A stretch of DNA of 46,423 bases from Planctomycetaceae bacterium (GCA_013823135.1 PNLP01000055.1:1-46423), one strand, 5' to 3'. Positions 15,924 through 25,057 are shown, counted from the stretch's first letter. Notes: generated from the letters alone by a model not told the origin. A program made the numbers and translations.

Positions 15924-16547
15924 TCAATCCCGGTCCCCTTCGCTCCACCGCTGCAACAAGCTGTGCTCGACCCCGAGTTGATCGCAGATGCGGCCGACGA
16001 CAAAATCGACCATGTCGGCAACTGTTCGCGGGCGAGTGTAGAACGCGGGCATCGCCGGCAGCACAACCGCCCCGGCCTCGGCCACTGCCACCATGTTCCG
16101 CAACTGGATCAGGCCCAGCGGCGTTTCGCGTGGCACGAGCACCAGTTTCCGCCGCTCCTTCAGGTGAACGTCGGCCGCCCGGTGAATCAGATTCTCGGAT
16201 ACGCCATGTGCGATCGCTGCGAGCGTTCCCATGCTGCACGGGCACACGGCCATCCCTCCCGTGAGGAACGAGCCGCTGGCGATCCCGGCCCCGAAGTTGC
16301 GGAAGTGGTGGTAGCGGAGTCGCGACAGGTCCAGCCCTTCCGCCGCGGTGCCGAGCATGGCGACGGGGTCGAACTCGGCTTCGCCAAGTCGCAGCGGCCG
16401 ACCGACCTCGCGGTCGAATACCTCGACCGCTGCGGGGCTGATCGTGAGGTGAACCGTGCGGCCGGCTCGCAGCAGCACTTCCACGAGTCGAAGGCCGTAG
16501 GGCGACCCGCTCGCACCCGTGAACGCAACGACGAGATCGGATGTCAT
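15924..16547 (-). CDS. ubiX: Flavin prenyltransferase UbiX
   Basis: Attaches a dimethylallyl group to FMN to make the prenyl-FMN cofactor of UbiD-type decarboxylases. 207 aa, full length. Motifs: FTGASGSPYGLRLVEVL at 9-25 (FMN phosphate loop), FGAGIASGSFLTGGMAVCPCSMGTLAAIAHG in the middle (the SGSF/T and PCSM signatures), RKLVLVPRETPL, and LPAMPAFYTRP near the end. No ubiD is in the window, so the client decarboxylase is encoded elsewhere. The ATG at 16547 is preceded by GGGAAG. Confidence 0.93.
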   Translation of the reverse strand: MTSDLVVAFTGASGSPYGLRLVEVLLRAGRTVHLTISPAAVEVFDREVGRPLRLGEAEFDPVAMLGTAAEGLDLSRLRYHHFRNFGAGIASGSFLTGGMAVCPCSMGTLAAIAHGVSENLIHRAADVHLKERRKLVLVPRETPLGLIQLRNMVAVAEAGAVVLPAMPAFYTRPRTVADMVDFVVGRICDQLGVEHSLLQRWSEGDRD

Positions 16548-16567
16548 GGGGCTTCCCTTTAGGGGTG

Positions 16568-16623
16568 TGCGAAGCCGCAAGCGGCTTTCGCGATTCCTAC
16601 CCGAAGCCGCTTGCAGCTTCGCA
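16568..16623. repeat. Nested palindrome (GCGAAGC ends) upstream of ubiX
   Basis: The two 23-base arms are inverted with about three mismatches, and each arm is itself a small hairpin (GCCGCAAGCGGC in the left arm). This is the same palindrome-within-palindrome design as the GGCGAGCG family but with a different sequence. It lies between divergent ubiX and DUF1570 genes, so it is not an end-of-gene terminator. Confidence 0.6.
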
Positions 16624-16714
16624 GACTCACTAAACCAGTGGCCCACCTCTTTCGCCACCGCGAGTCGCACCGCACAATGGTATGAATAGTCCGCGTAGTC
16701 GAAGGAATCCGCAC

Positions 16715-18127
16715 ATGACGCGGTTTGCTGCTTTCGCTGCTCCCCTCCTGATCGCTGGCGGCTTCGTGGCTGGCCAACAACCACCCAGTCCACCCGTAGG
16801 GCTGGCGAACTGGTCATTCGACGAACTGACCCTCACGAACGGCTCCAAGTTTCAGGGTCTCATTCTCTCTGACGCTCCCGACGGGATCCGGTTCAAGTCC
16901 GTGACCCGCCCGCCCGGCCGCCCGACGGTCACACTCACCAGTTTCTTCACCAAGGCCGAGGTCGCCAACGTCAAGCGACTCCCGGAGGCAGAGCGTGCCT
17001 TGCTAAAAGAACGGCTCGCGGAACTGGATCCAACTGGCGAAGGCGAACGGAAGCGGATGGACTCGCTCGAACTGCTCTCGAAGGACTGGCCGGGTAAGCC
17101 GGGCAAAGCGAGGCGGTACGAGTCGGACTACTTCTTCCTCGATTCGACCGGCTCCGAGGAGTTGACCCGGCGTTCAGGCGTGAGGCTCGAACAGGTGTAC
17201 ACAGCATTCACGCGGTTCCTGCCGCCGACGGTGAAGGACGGACGGCCCACACGCATCATGCTCGCCACCGACCGCGAGGAGTACAAGACGCTGCTCGGGC
17301 CTCTCGGCGAGTCGTTTCTCCTGAACCCTGCGGTGTATGACCGCGAGAACAATCAGGTGCTGTGCGGCCACGACCTGAAGCAACTCGGGGAGCAACTCGA
17401 CCAGGCACGGATTCACCACGCCCAGCAGTTGGCCACGCTCACGACCTACGAGAACGAGGTCAAGAAGCTGTACAAGGCACCCGAGCTGGCCCGCTACCTC
17501 GACGCGGTGCGAGTGGAACGGAACCGCGTTCATGCAACGGACCGAATCAACGGCGCGAAGTTCGACAAGGCCACCGCTGCCGTCTTCGCCGTGCTGTATC
17601 ACGAGGCATTCCACGCCTACGTGGGGACGTTCGTCTACCCCGCGATGAAGCCTGAAGATGTGAAGGCCGGGAAGGGAACCGGCGAGTTGCCCCGCTGGCT
17701 CAACGAGGGGTTGGCCCAGGTGTTCGAGACGTCCGTTGTCGAAGCCGGCGAGTTGCGGGCCGACACGCCCGACAACGAACGCCGGAACCGCGTGAAGGAT
17801 TGGCTGAAGGGGAAGAACGGGAACACGCTCGTGCCGCTCTCCGACCTACTGGTCGTGAGCCGGGATGCGTTCCTGGCGTCGCACGCGGACCAGAAGGCGT
17901 CGGCGAACCGTTCGTACCTGTCGAGTTGGGCGCTCGCCTACTACCTGACGTTCGATCGGCGGTTGATCGGGACCGAAGCGTTCCGCAAGTACCTCGTCGC
18001 GGTGAACTCGGGCGGCGACCCGCGACAGGCGTTCGTGGGGCTCGTGGGGAAAGACCTGGCAGCGTTTGAGAGGGACTGGCACGCCTATTTGCTGCGACTG
18101 AACCCCGACGGAACGCTCGCGAAGTAA
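16715..18127 (+). CDS. DUF1570 secreted putative metalloprotease
   Basis: 470 aa from the ATG at 16715. A signal peptide covers residues ~1-21 (hydrophobic AAFAAPLLIAGGFVAG then QQ). A short beta-rich N-terminal domain follows (LTNGSKFQGLIL, VTLTSFFTKAEV). The DUF1570 core contains an HExxH zinc motif (H296, E297, H300 in YHEAFHAYV) and E331 in WLNEGLAQVFE, the layout of gluzincin peptidases. DUF1570 proteins are largely confined to planctomycetes and relatives and have no established substrate. Secreted or periplasmic location is inferred. An upstream in-frame ATG at 16682 would spoil the signal peptide. Confidence 0.85.
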   Translation: MTRFAAFAAPLLIAGGFVAGQQPPSPPVGLANWSFDELTLTNGSKFQGLILSDAPDGIRFKSVTRPPGRPTVTLTSFFTKAEVANVKRLPEAERALLKERLAELDPTGEGERKRMDSLELLSKDWPGKPGKARRYESDYFFLDSTGSEELTRRSGVRLEQVYTAFTRFLPPTVKDGRPTRIMLATDREEYKTLLGPLGESFLLNPAVYDRENNQVLCGHDLKQLGEQLDQARIHHAQQLATLTTYENEVKKLYKAPELARYLDAVRVERNRVHATDRINGAKFDKATAAVFAVLYHEAFHAYVGTFVYPAMKPEDVKAGKGTGELPRWLNEGLAQVFETSVVEAGELRADTPDNERRNRVKDWLKGKNGNTLVPLSDLLVVSRDAFLASHADQKASANRSYLSSWALAYYLTFDRRLIGTEAFRKYLVAVNSGGDPRQAFVGLVGKDLAAFERDWHAYLLRLNPDGTLAK

Positions 18128-18181
18128 GCAACGGTGGCGTGATTTGCGAGCCACGGTGATTCACCCTCATGGCTTCCGGAC

Positions 18182-19024
18182 TCACGTCACAGTGTCGAAG
18201 AGGCCGGGTGTTGTTGAACACCCCACGCCGGTGCACTTCGGCGGCGGAAAGAAGCCTTCCTCGCCTTCGTACACGGTTTGCTCCCGTCGTAGCCGATCCA
18301 CGAACCGTCGGTAGTCGTCTGGACCCCAACCAATCTCCGCGAGGAGAGTTCGGGCGGCCCCGCCGGTATCCGCGCCGAATCCGCCGCCCGCGTCGTGGAA
18401 GTCCTGGCACACGAGCACGTCCGGCTTGAACTCCGCGAGTCGCTTCGCGAATCCCTCCGCGTCTTCAATCGGCAGCGTCGGCGTCACGCACACACCCACG
18501 AGGATGCCAGCAGCGCGGAGTTCCTTGATCGCGGCCCAACGCTTCTCAAGCGGCGGTGCCTTCGGCTCGAATTGCTTCCGCACCCGCTCCGAATCCGTGG
18601 GGATTGAAACGTTCACCCGCAAACTCTGAAACTGGGCCAGTACATCGATATCCCGAGCGACGAGTGGGCCGCGCGTTTGAATCGTGAGCCGCGGTTGGTG
18701 CTCGACGAGGGCTTCAAGGATGCCGCGAGTCAGCATCAAACTACGTTCGGCGGGTTGATACGAATCGGTGACACTCGAGAGATAGACCGACCGCCCGGCG
18801 ACCTTGGGAGCCTGCTTCTCGGCGAGAATCGCGGCGTTCTTCTTGGCGGTCAGCCACTTGCCCCAATCTTCGGGCGGCTTGCGGGATTGAGGCAGGAACG
18901 CCGCATAACAATAACTGCACCCAAAGGTGCAACCGACGTACGGGTTGCACGTCCACTCGAACCCGCCGCGTTTGATGAACCCGGTTGCCGGCGAAAAGAT
19001 GGACTTCGATTCGATCAGTTCCAT
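18182..19024 (-). CDS. SPL-like radical SAM protein
   Basis: 280 aa. The radical SAM cluster motif is C32-x3-C36-x2-C39 in YVGCTFGCSYCYA, preceded by NPYVG as in the spore-photoproduct-lyase-like (Rv2578c) group. Later features of the group are VYLSSVTDSYQPAE, LTIQTRGPLVARDIDVL and VNVSIPTDSERVRKQFEP. The C-terminus (FFPPPKCTGVGCSTTP) contains two further cysteines that could bind a metal. The ATG at 19024 has GGAGGG upstream. These proteins are usually annotated as DNA-repair photolyase-like, but the reaction is unproven. It converges with the DUF1570 gene. Confidence 0.85.
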   Translation of the reverse strand: MELIESKSIFSPATGFIKRGGFEWTCNPYVGCTFGCSYCYAAFLPQSRKPPEDWGKWLTAKKNAAILAEKQAPKVAGRSVYLSSVTDSYQPAERSLMLTRGILEALVEHQPRLTIQTRGPLVARDIDVLAQFQSLRVNVSIPTDSERVRKQFEPKAPPLEKRWAAIKELRAAGILVGVCVTPTLPIEDAEGFAKRLAEFKPDVLVCQDFHDAGGGFGADTGGAARTLLAEIGWGPDDYRRFVDRLRREQTVYEGEEGFFPPPKCTGVGCSTTPGLFDTVT

Positions 19025-19259
19025 CGGGTGCCCTCCGAGAGATGTGGGTTCGCAATGACACACAACGGGCACGCGGGGTTCGCGCAAATCATGCTGTGTG
19101 AGTCGCTGCGGGTGTCGGGCTTGCGAGGGTGGTATCAAGGGCGACGGGCTTTGGGATGGTAGCACGCACGCATCGGGGTTGCCACGGAGGTACCGTGTGG
19201 TTTAATGGCGAAGTGCGTTCAACCCGCGCGCCGCGAAACTCGAAACGTGAAATCATCCC

Positions 19260-20429
19260 ATGCGGATCGTGGAACTCGAAGCACGGCACGTTCGCATCCC
19301 GCTGAAGCGGAAGATGTCGCACGCCAGCCACGTCCGCACAGACACGGACAACGTCGTCGTGCGGTGCGTCCTTTCCGACGGCGCGGTCGGCTACGGCGAG
19401 GGCGTGCCGCGTGACTACGTCACCGGCGAAACCATCGACTTCTCCGTCGACCTGCTGAAGCGGTCCGACCTGGCGAAGCAACTCGACTCGGATTGCGCCG
19501 ACTTCCCGGCCGCGGTCCACCTCGCGGAAAAAATCCGCCTCGCACCTGTCCCCGGCGACGATCGACTGATCCAGGGAAACGCCGCACGCTGTGCCGTGGA
19601 ACTCGCGGTGCTCGACGCCTTCGGGCGCTCGTTCGGCGAACCTATGATGAAGGTGACGGAACTCGTCGCACCGGAACTGTACAAGTTCCGCGACCGCGTG
19701 CAGTACAGCGGCATCATCACGAACCCCCGTGGCTGGAAGAAGAAGCTGTACCCGTTCGTGTACTGGATCACCGGCTTCTCGCAGGTGAAGATCAAAGTTG
19801 GCATGGCGGGCCAGGACGACGTGAAGCGGATCAAGGGGTTCCGCCGCTGGCTCGGGAGGAAGGTGGACATTCGCGTGGATGCGAACGAGGGGTGGTCGCC
19901 GGGCGATGTTGCCGGCCGCATCCGTGAACTGGAGCCGTTCAACCTTTCGAGCATCGAGCAGCCCGTGAAGCACGAAGAGGTCGCGTGCCTGACCGAAGTG
20001 CGGAAGCAGATCAAGACGCCGATCATGCTCGATGAATCGCTGTGCGGTGAAGTGGATGCCGAGCGAGCAGTCAAGCACGGCTTGTGCGACCTGTTCAACA
20101 TCCGGCTCTCGAAGTGTGGCGGCTTCATCCCGAGCTTGCGGCTCGCTCAACTCGCGAAGCGGCACGGGCTCGCGTATCAACTTGGGTGTCAGGTGGGCGA
20201 AACCGCGATCCTCTCCGCAGCAGGCCGGCACTTCGCCACGAGCGTAACCGACCTGCGCCACAGCGAAGGGAGCTACGACCGGCACCTCGTGTGGGAGCGG
20301 CTCTCGCAGGAAGACATCACCTTTCGGCGCGGCGGCTGGAGCACGGCGATAATCGGGTGCGGCCTCGGCGTGACCATCGACCCGGCCCGCGTGGACTGGG
20401 TGAGCAAGCGGAAGGAACGGCTCATTTGA
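19260..20429 (+). CDS. Enolase-superfamily dipeptide epimerase / muconate cycloisomerase-like enzyme
   Basis: 389 aa with the full catalytic set of the MLE subgroup: K177-x-K179 (VKIKVG), metal ligands D207 (RVDANEGW), E233 (SIEQP) and D258 (LDES), and K285 (RLSKCGG) on the other face. This layout fits racemases and epimerases such as L-Ala-D/L-Glu epimerase, or o-succinylbenzoate synthase. The insert PRGWKKKLYPFVYWITGF between capping and barrel domains looks unusual. The next gene starts inside its stop codon, so the two are probably co-expressed, which favours a small catabolic unit. Substrate cannot be fixed by sequence. Confidence 0.85.
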   Translation: MRIVELEARHVRIPLKRKMSHASHVRTDTDNVVVRCVLSDGAVGYGEGVPRDYVTGETIDFSVDLLKRSDLAKQLDSDCADFPAAVHLAEKIRLAPVPGDDRLIQGNAARCAVELAVLDAFGRSFGEPMMKVTELVAPELYKFRDRVQYSGIITNPRGWKKKLYPFVYWITGFSQVKIKVGMAGQDDVKRIKGFRRWLGRKVDIRVDANEGWSPGDVAGRIRELEPFNLSSIEQPVKHEEVACLTEVRKQIKTPIMLDESLCGEVDAERAVKHGLCDLFNIRLSKCGGFIPSLRLAQLAKRHGLAYQLGCQVGETAILSAAGRHFATSVTDLRHSEGSYDRHLVWERLSQEDITFRRGGWSTAIIGCGLGVTIDPARVDWVSKRKERLI

Positions 20430-21262
20430 CTACTGCTCGAATTCAGACGTTCCGCGCCTCGGATGGCTACACCTTTTACGTCCACCATTACCCCGCCGTG
20501 GGTCGGCCGCGGGCCAAGCTCGTGTTCCTGCACGGCATCCGCAGCCACGCCGGTTGGTACACGCGATCGTGTGCGGCATTCGCAGGTGCCGGGTTCGACG
20601 TGTACTTCGTCGATCGCCGCGGTTCGGGGCTGAACACCGCACACCGCGGCGACTCACCCAACTTCCGCCGACTGCTCGACGATGTGGCCGAGTTCGTGCA
20701 GAGCCTTCGCGCCGCAGAGTCGTGGTTACCGATCTTCCTGGCCGGCATTTCGTGGGGCGGCAAGCTCGCGGTCGGGCTGCAATACCGCAAGCCCGGACTC
20801 GTGAATGGCCTTGTTTTGCTGTGCCCGGGGCTCGTGGCGAAGGTGAAGCCGAAAGCCGCGCTGCGGGCACGGGTCGCGCTGGCGAGCCGGTTCCGACCAA
20901 CGCGACTGTTCCCGATTCCGCTGAATGAACCCGAACTGTTCACGGCTTCTGTGGAAAGCCAGAAGTTCATCGACGCCGATCCGCACGGGCTGCGGCAAGC
21001 CACGGCCCGCTTCCTCTTCAACAGTTTCGCGCTCGATATCTACCTGCGTCGTGCCGCGAAGCGAGTGACCGTGCCGACGCTGCTCACCCTGACGGAACAC
21101 GACCGCATCATCGTCAACGACCGCACGCGAACCTACGTGGAGCAGTTCCCGTGCGAGACGAAGATCATCGAGTATGCCGAGGCACATCACACGCTAGAAT
21201 TTGAGCCACCCGATCACCCGTGGATCGCCGACGTCGTGAAGTGGATCGACTCGCAGTTGTAA
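20426..21262 (+). CDS. Alpha/beta hydrolase (monoacylglycerol lipase-like)
   Basis: 278 aa. LVFLHGIRSHAGWY holds the oxyanion-hole HG, DRRGSGLN follows, and the nucleophile elbow is G-x-S109-W-G in AGISWGGK. The acid is probably D in LTEHDRIIV and the His is in EAHHTLEFE. There is no signal peptide, so it is cytoplasmic. The start is a TTG whose bases overlap the preceding TGA (TTGA), because the protein homology begins within ~8 residues of it (TARIQTFRASDGYTF); the longer open frame upstream is antisense-like and Arg-rich. Function probably linked to the epimerase-like gene. Confidence 0.85.
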   Translation: MTTARIQTFRASDGYTFYVHHYPAVGRPRAKLVFLHGIRSHAGWYTRSCAAFAGAGFDVYFVDRRGSGLNTAHRGDSPNFRRLLDDVAEFVQSLRAAESWLPIFLAGISWGGKLAVGLQYRKPGLVNGLVLLCPGLVAKVKPKAALRARVALASRFRPTRLFPIPLNEPELFTASVESQKFIDADPHGLRQATARFLFNSFALDIYLRRAAKRVTVPTLLTLTEHDRIIVNDRTRTYVEQFPCETKIIEYAEAHHTLEFEPPDHPWIADVVKWIDSQL

Positions 21263-21338
21263 GGCGAGCGGGGGTGCGTAAGCCCCCCGAGTCTTCGATT
21301 TCGAAAGCACTCGGGGGCCTTACGCACCCCCGCTCGCC
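21263..21338. terminator. Nested palindrome, GGCGAGCG family, copy B, between convergent genes
   Basis: Arms 21263-21292 and 21309-21338 are inverted with one mismatch. Each arm is also a local hairpin (GGGGTGCGTAAGCCCC-type). It starts one base after the hydrolase stop and ends six bases before the stop of the opposing fusion gene, so it probably ends both transcripts. No T-run. Confidence 0.7.
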
Positions 21339-21344
21339 AAGAAT

Positions 21345-23690
21345 TCACTCCCCCTTCAACTCCTCGAAGGTCTTGTTCAGGATGGGGTACTTCCGCCAGT
21401 CCTTGTAGTCGTAGTGCCACCATTCCTCCTCGTAGACCGTGAACCCCTCGGCCTCCATCGCGTGGCGTAGCAGGTCGCGGTGCCAGCGCTGGCGTGACGT
21501 GGTGCCTGGGTAATCGGGGAAGGCACGGTCGGTCATCTCGTCGTAGCCGCTGACCATTTCGATTACCTTGCCGGTCTTCAGATCGTACAGTCCAAGATCG
21601 ACTGCGCACCCACGGTTGTGTCGCGATCCTTTCGACGGATCGGCTACGAAGTTGTGCAACTTCTCCGGCGTGGCGTCCCAGAACATTTTCGTGACGTACC
21701 ACGGGCGGTACGCATCGTAGACGAGCAAGCCGTAGCCGCGTGCCTTCACGGCCGCCTGCACGCGGGCCAGCGCCTCGGCCGCGGGCTTCTGCATGAACGC
21801 TCGCGCCGACGTGTAAAACGGCTTGCCGAGGAAGTTGTTGTCGGTCGCATAGCGAATGTCGAACTTGATCCCCTCGACAGTGGCGAGATCAATCAGATCG
21901 GGCTTCAGGAACTCGCCTTTCTCCTCGGGGGGCTTCGCCGCGAGCGCGACCTTGCGAAGTTCATCAAGCCGCTTGATCGGCTTGATCTGGAACGTCTCAC
22001 CGCCCTCGCCATCGATCTTGCGGCGCTTGAACACCACGCTCGCAGCGGTGACTTTCGTGGCGAGACCGGCCTTGTCGCGGGTGAATACCAGTTTCTCGCC
22101 GTGATACATGCCGCGGTCGGCGGGGAACGCGAACACGTTCTCCGATTCCTCGGTGAGCGGATCAATCTCGACCCATTCGATGAGTGCGTGCAGCTTGCCG
22201 TCGCGTTCGTAGATGTACAGCGTGTTGTGGTCCCAGCCGTACTCGCCGATCAGTCCGCGCCACTTGGCGGGCACCTCGGGCGGCGGCTCAACGCTCGGCT
22301 TCTCCTTCGTGTAGGTCGCCTTCCCAACAATGAGCTTGTCGCCGTCAACGACAAGTCGTGTGCCCCAGTTCTGCGCGTCATCGACGATCAGATCCTTGCC
22401 CGACTTGCGAAGCCGAACAAGCGAACCTCCGCGATCAGGCTGAACAGTCAGCCGCCCGAAGCTCTCGCTGAGGTCGAGGTAGCGTTCGCCGTCGCGGTAA
22501 CGCCCGATGAACTTGCGCGCTTTCTCGGCAGGTAACGGTTCGCTCGTCTCGATCTTCGGCAACGGCTTCTGTGCCTTCGCCGCAAGCATGAGGCGAAGGG
22601 CATCGTCGGCAATGCGCGTGCAAACGGCGTTCATGATATCCCGCGACGACACCACGATGACGCCGAGTTTCTCGCTGGGTAGTAGTGCGAACTCCGTGGC
22701 GAAGCCGTAGATCGCGCCGCCGTGGCCAATCCGCTTCTTGCCTTCAAGATCGCCGATGATGAAGCCGAGACCGAAGCCGCGTTGCCCGTCCTTCGTGAAC
22801 TGCGGTCGGAACATTTCCTCGATCGTCTCGGGCTTCAGCAGTTGTTTACCACCGACTTTGCCGCCAGCGAACAAGCACGACTGGAACTTGGCCAGGTCGA
22901 ACACCGTGGAGTACATGCATCCCGCCGGGCCAACACCAAGCTGGAACGTCGGTGCCGGGAACTCGCGTCCGTGGTACGTCCACATCAGCGCCTCCGCGAG
23001 CTTCGCCTTCACCGCGGCTGTGGCCTCGAATGAACTCGCCGTCATCCCGAGCGGATCGAGCACACGCGCCTGGAGACGTTTCTCGAACCGCTCGTTCTGC
23101 GTCTTCTGGAGCGTGTAACCCACCAGCCCGATCGCCGCGTTGGAATACTTTGTTCGCTCGCCGGGAGCGTAGATCGGTTCGATCCCGTTGAGGCTCGCGA
23201 CCGATTTCTCAAGCGTCGGTTCCGTGGGGTCGAAGTAGTTGCCCACCGGTGGTTCGCGGATCAATCCGGAACGGTGGGCCATCAGCATTCGCAGCGTGAT
23301 TTGCTTCTGACCTTCCTTGTACGCGGGCTTGAACTCGGGAACATACTTCGCAACTGGTGCGTCGAGATCGAGCTTGCCCTCCTCAACGAGTTGCATGATG
23401 GCCACGTCGGTGAACAGCTTGGACACCGAGCCGACGCGGTAGACGGTCTCGGCTGTGGCAGCGGTCTTCTTGGCGAGATCCTGAAAACCAAATCCCACGG
23501 CCCAGACAACCTTATGGTCATCGACCAGCGCGATGCTCAGCGCCGGCAGTTTCTTATCGTCCACTTCATGACGGATGAGCTTTTCAAGTTCCGCAACGGC
23601 GGCCTTGTACGGCTCGGCGGCCGGCACCGCTGGCTGCGCGAACGCGGGGCTCGCCAGGATCAGCACCGCGACTAGTGATGTGATTCGCAT
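21345..23690 (-). CDS. Beta-lactamase-fold serine hydrolase fused to VanX-type D-Ala-D-Ala dipeptidase
   Basis: 781 aa, secreted (signal peptide ~1-19, ending AFA). Residues ~30-390 are a class C/beta-lactamase-related serine hydrolase: S88-x-x-K91, Y182-x-N184 and a HGG motif (IGHGGAIYGF). A beta-rich linker region follows (~390-590). Residues ~595-781 are a peptidase M15/VanX domain: YDAYRPW, H691 and D698 (SRHNRGCAVDLGL), and E756-W-W-H759. VanX zinc ligands and base are therefore all present. A D-Ala-specific transpeptidase-like domain and a D-Ala-D-Ala dipeptidase in one chain suggests peptidoglycan-fragment recycling or resistance to D-Ala-ending antibiotics. ATG at 23690. Confidence 0.88.
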   Translation of the reverse strand: MRITSLVAVLILASPAFAQPAVPAAEPYKAAVAELEKLIRHEVDDKKLPALSIALVDDHKVVWAVGFGFQDLAKKTAATAETVYRVGSVSKLFTDVAIMQLVEEGKLDLDAPVAKYVPEFKPAYKEGQKQITLRMLMAHRSGLIREPPVGNYFDPTEPTLEKSVASLNGIEPIYAPGERTKYSNAAIGLVGYTLQKTQNERFEKRLQARVLDPLGMTASSFEATAAVKAKLAEALMWTYHGREFPAPTFQLGVGPAGCMYSTVFDLAKFQSCLFAGGKVGGKQLLKPETIEEMFRPQFTKDGQRGFGLGFIIGDLEGKKRIGHGGAIYGFATEFALLPSEKLGVIVVSSRDIMNAVCTRIADDALRLMLAAKAQKPLPKIETSEPLPAEKARKFIGRYRDGERYLDLSESFGRLTVQPDRGGSLVRLRKSGKDLIVDDAQNWGTRLVVDGDKLIVGKATYTKEKPSVEPPPEVPAKWRGLIGEYGWDHNTLYIYERDGKLHALIEWVEIDPLTEESENVFAFPADRGMYHGEKLVFTRDKAGLATKVTAASVVFKRRKIDGEGGETFQIKPIKRLDELRKVALAAKPPEEKGEFLKPDLIDLATVEGIKFDIRYATDNNFLGKPFYTSARAFMQKPAAEALARVQAAVKARGYGLLVYDAYRPWYVTKMFWDATPEKLHNFVADPSKGSRHNRGCAVDLGLYDLKTGKVIEMVSGYDEMTDRAFPDYPGTTSRQRWHRDLLRHAMEAEGFTVYEEEWWHYDYKDWRKYPILNKTFEELKGE

Positions 23691-23709
23691 GGTGAACTCG
23701 TAATGGTTT

Positions 23710-23781
23710 TGGCGAGCGGCCGACGTGAGTCGGCTGTTCATGTTTGCACGAGAACAGCCGACTCACGTCGGCCGCTCGCCA
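23710..23781. terminator. Nested palindrome, GGCGAGCG family, copy C
   Basis: Perfect 30-base arms (23710-23739 and 23752-23781) around a 12-base loop; each arm is a small hairpin GCCGAC-GTGA-GTCGGC. It begins three bases past the stop of the propeller gene and precedes the fusion gene on the same strand, so it may end or attenuate the transcript. No T-run. Confidence 0.7.
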
Positions 23782-23784
23782 GGC

Positions 23785-25044
23785 TTACTTGTAATCCTTT
23801 GCCTCGATCCGCAGCAGCGTGAACGGATAGATGATGGTGCCGTACAGCGTGCCGTCCTTCGCCTGTATCAGTGCCATGTGGGCGTGCAATGGCGTCTGCG
23901 TGCTGTCGGGCAGCTTGTGGAACCCGTGTGACCACGGCTTAGGCTTGCCATCCTTCCCCGGCGCGAAGTCGAACCAGTCCGGGTTCTTCACGACGAGCAC
24001 ACCGTGGTCGCGTGCCTTCCTGGTCACGGGATCGTAGCTCACGAGGTGGTGCAGGTAGCCCGTGCCAAACTTCGTCTCGTTGTCGATCCGTTCCAGGGCA
24101 TACACCTTCCCGTCGTGGCCGACGATCAGCGAGCCGCGTGAATCGTGGTGCTTCCCGTCGATCAACTTTCCGAGATCAGCAACCGGCAACTTCGCCCCCT
24201 CGGCCGTGAGGTCGATGCGGAACAGCGTGGGGTCGGACATCCGGATGAGATACGCGGCCTTCACGTCGGCGGTGATGGCCCAGCACGCCGGCCCGAGTTT
24301 GTCGTCGGCCTTCCCCACTGCTTTGCCATCCGACGCGAGTTCGAGCACTTCCAGTTTGTCGGTCGCGGGGTCGAAGCGTGCGAGCTTGAAGTCTCGCGTC
24401 AGAACGACAGCGCGACCCTTGTGGTCGATGAGCGTCTGTGCGTAGGAGGTCACCCGCATGTTCGGATCGGGCTCGCGATACTTCTTCGTCTTCATGTCGA
24501 GGATCATCCAGTGGTGATCCTCGCACGTCACGACGTACACAAGCCCGCGCGTTTCGTCGGCGGTCACGTCGTTCACGCCCTCGCCTTTGAAAGGCATCCC
24601 GAGGTTCTCGGTCTTGTCCGTTTCGGGGTCGTACACCATCACGAACCCACCGGGGTAGTCGGCCGTGTCGTCCTTGCCGCGACGGTAGCCTTGCTTGCTG
24701 CCGACGTAAATCTTGCCACTTGGCGCGACGAAGTTCCGCGTGTGGATCTTCGACTGTGCCGCGTAGGTCGGTCCCTTCGTGGTCAGCCCACAGACCTTGT
24801 TCACATCGATGACGATCCGCTGCTTCCCCGTCTTCGGATCAACCTCAACCAGATAGCCGTTGAAACCGTAGGCGGCAGTGCCGACGTAGATCTTGCCGTT
24901 CTTCCCTTCACACAGGGAAAAGTACCCCGATTCGTCGGTGTGCGTCTCGGGTAGAATGTGGTACGCGGTGGCCCACACATACGGGAACGGAGCCTTCGGC
25001 TGTTCGGCAACGGCGAGCGTCAATGCGACGATGGATAGGAACAT
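23785..25044 (-). CDS. Secreted beta-propeller protein (SMP-30/NHL/YVTN-like)
   Basis: 419 aa. A short signal sequence (MFLSIVALTLAVA) is followed by repeats of the type GKIYVGTxxYG, FVMVYDPETDKTENLG, LARFDPATDKLEVLEL and GKVYALERID. These are blades of a six- or seven-bladed propeller, without the DxDG repeats of a heme enzyme. Similar planctomycete proteins are annotated as hypothetical. Two His pairs (DHHWM and KHHDS) could bind a metal. The gene begins 13 bases after the small membrane-protein gene, so both are in one operon. Enzyme role is not evident. Confidence 0.72.
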   Translation of the reverse strand: MFLSIVALTLAVAEQPKAPFPYVWATAYHILPETHTDESGYFSLCEGKNGKIYVGTAAYGFNGYLVEVDPKTGKQRIVIDVNKVCGLTTKGPTYAAQSKIHTRNFVAPSGKIYVGSKQGYRRGKDDTADYPGGFVMVYDPETDKTENLGMPFKGEGVNDVTADETRGLVYVVTCEDHHWMILDMKTKKYREPDPNMRVTSYAQTLIDHKGRAVVLTRDFKLARFDPATDKLEVLELASDGKAVGKADDKLGPACWAITADVKAAYLIRMSDPTLFRIDLTAEGAKLPVADLGKLIDGKHHDSRGSLIVGHDGKVYALERIDNETKFGTGYLHHLVSYDPVTRKARDHGVLVVKNPDWFDFAPGKDGKPKPWSHGFHKLPDSTQTPLHAHMALIQAKDGTLYGTIIYPFTLLRIEAKDYK

Positions 25045-25057
25045 GCGTGTGGCTGGG

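Noticed and set aside
15283..16245. Long open frame upstream of the Uma2 start
   Set aside because: The extra N-terminal part is Arg/Gly-rich and antisense to ubiX; the strong AGGAGG before 15876 marks the real start.
15924..16547. A UbiX/UbiD operon
   Set aside because: No UbiD-like decarboxylase is next to ubiX on either strand.
20084..20425. Upstream extension of the alpha/beta hydrolase frame
   Set aside because: It overlaps the epimerase-like gene in another frame and reads Arg/Ala-rich with no homology; the TTG at 20426 fits better.
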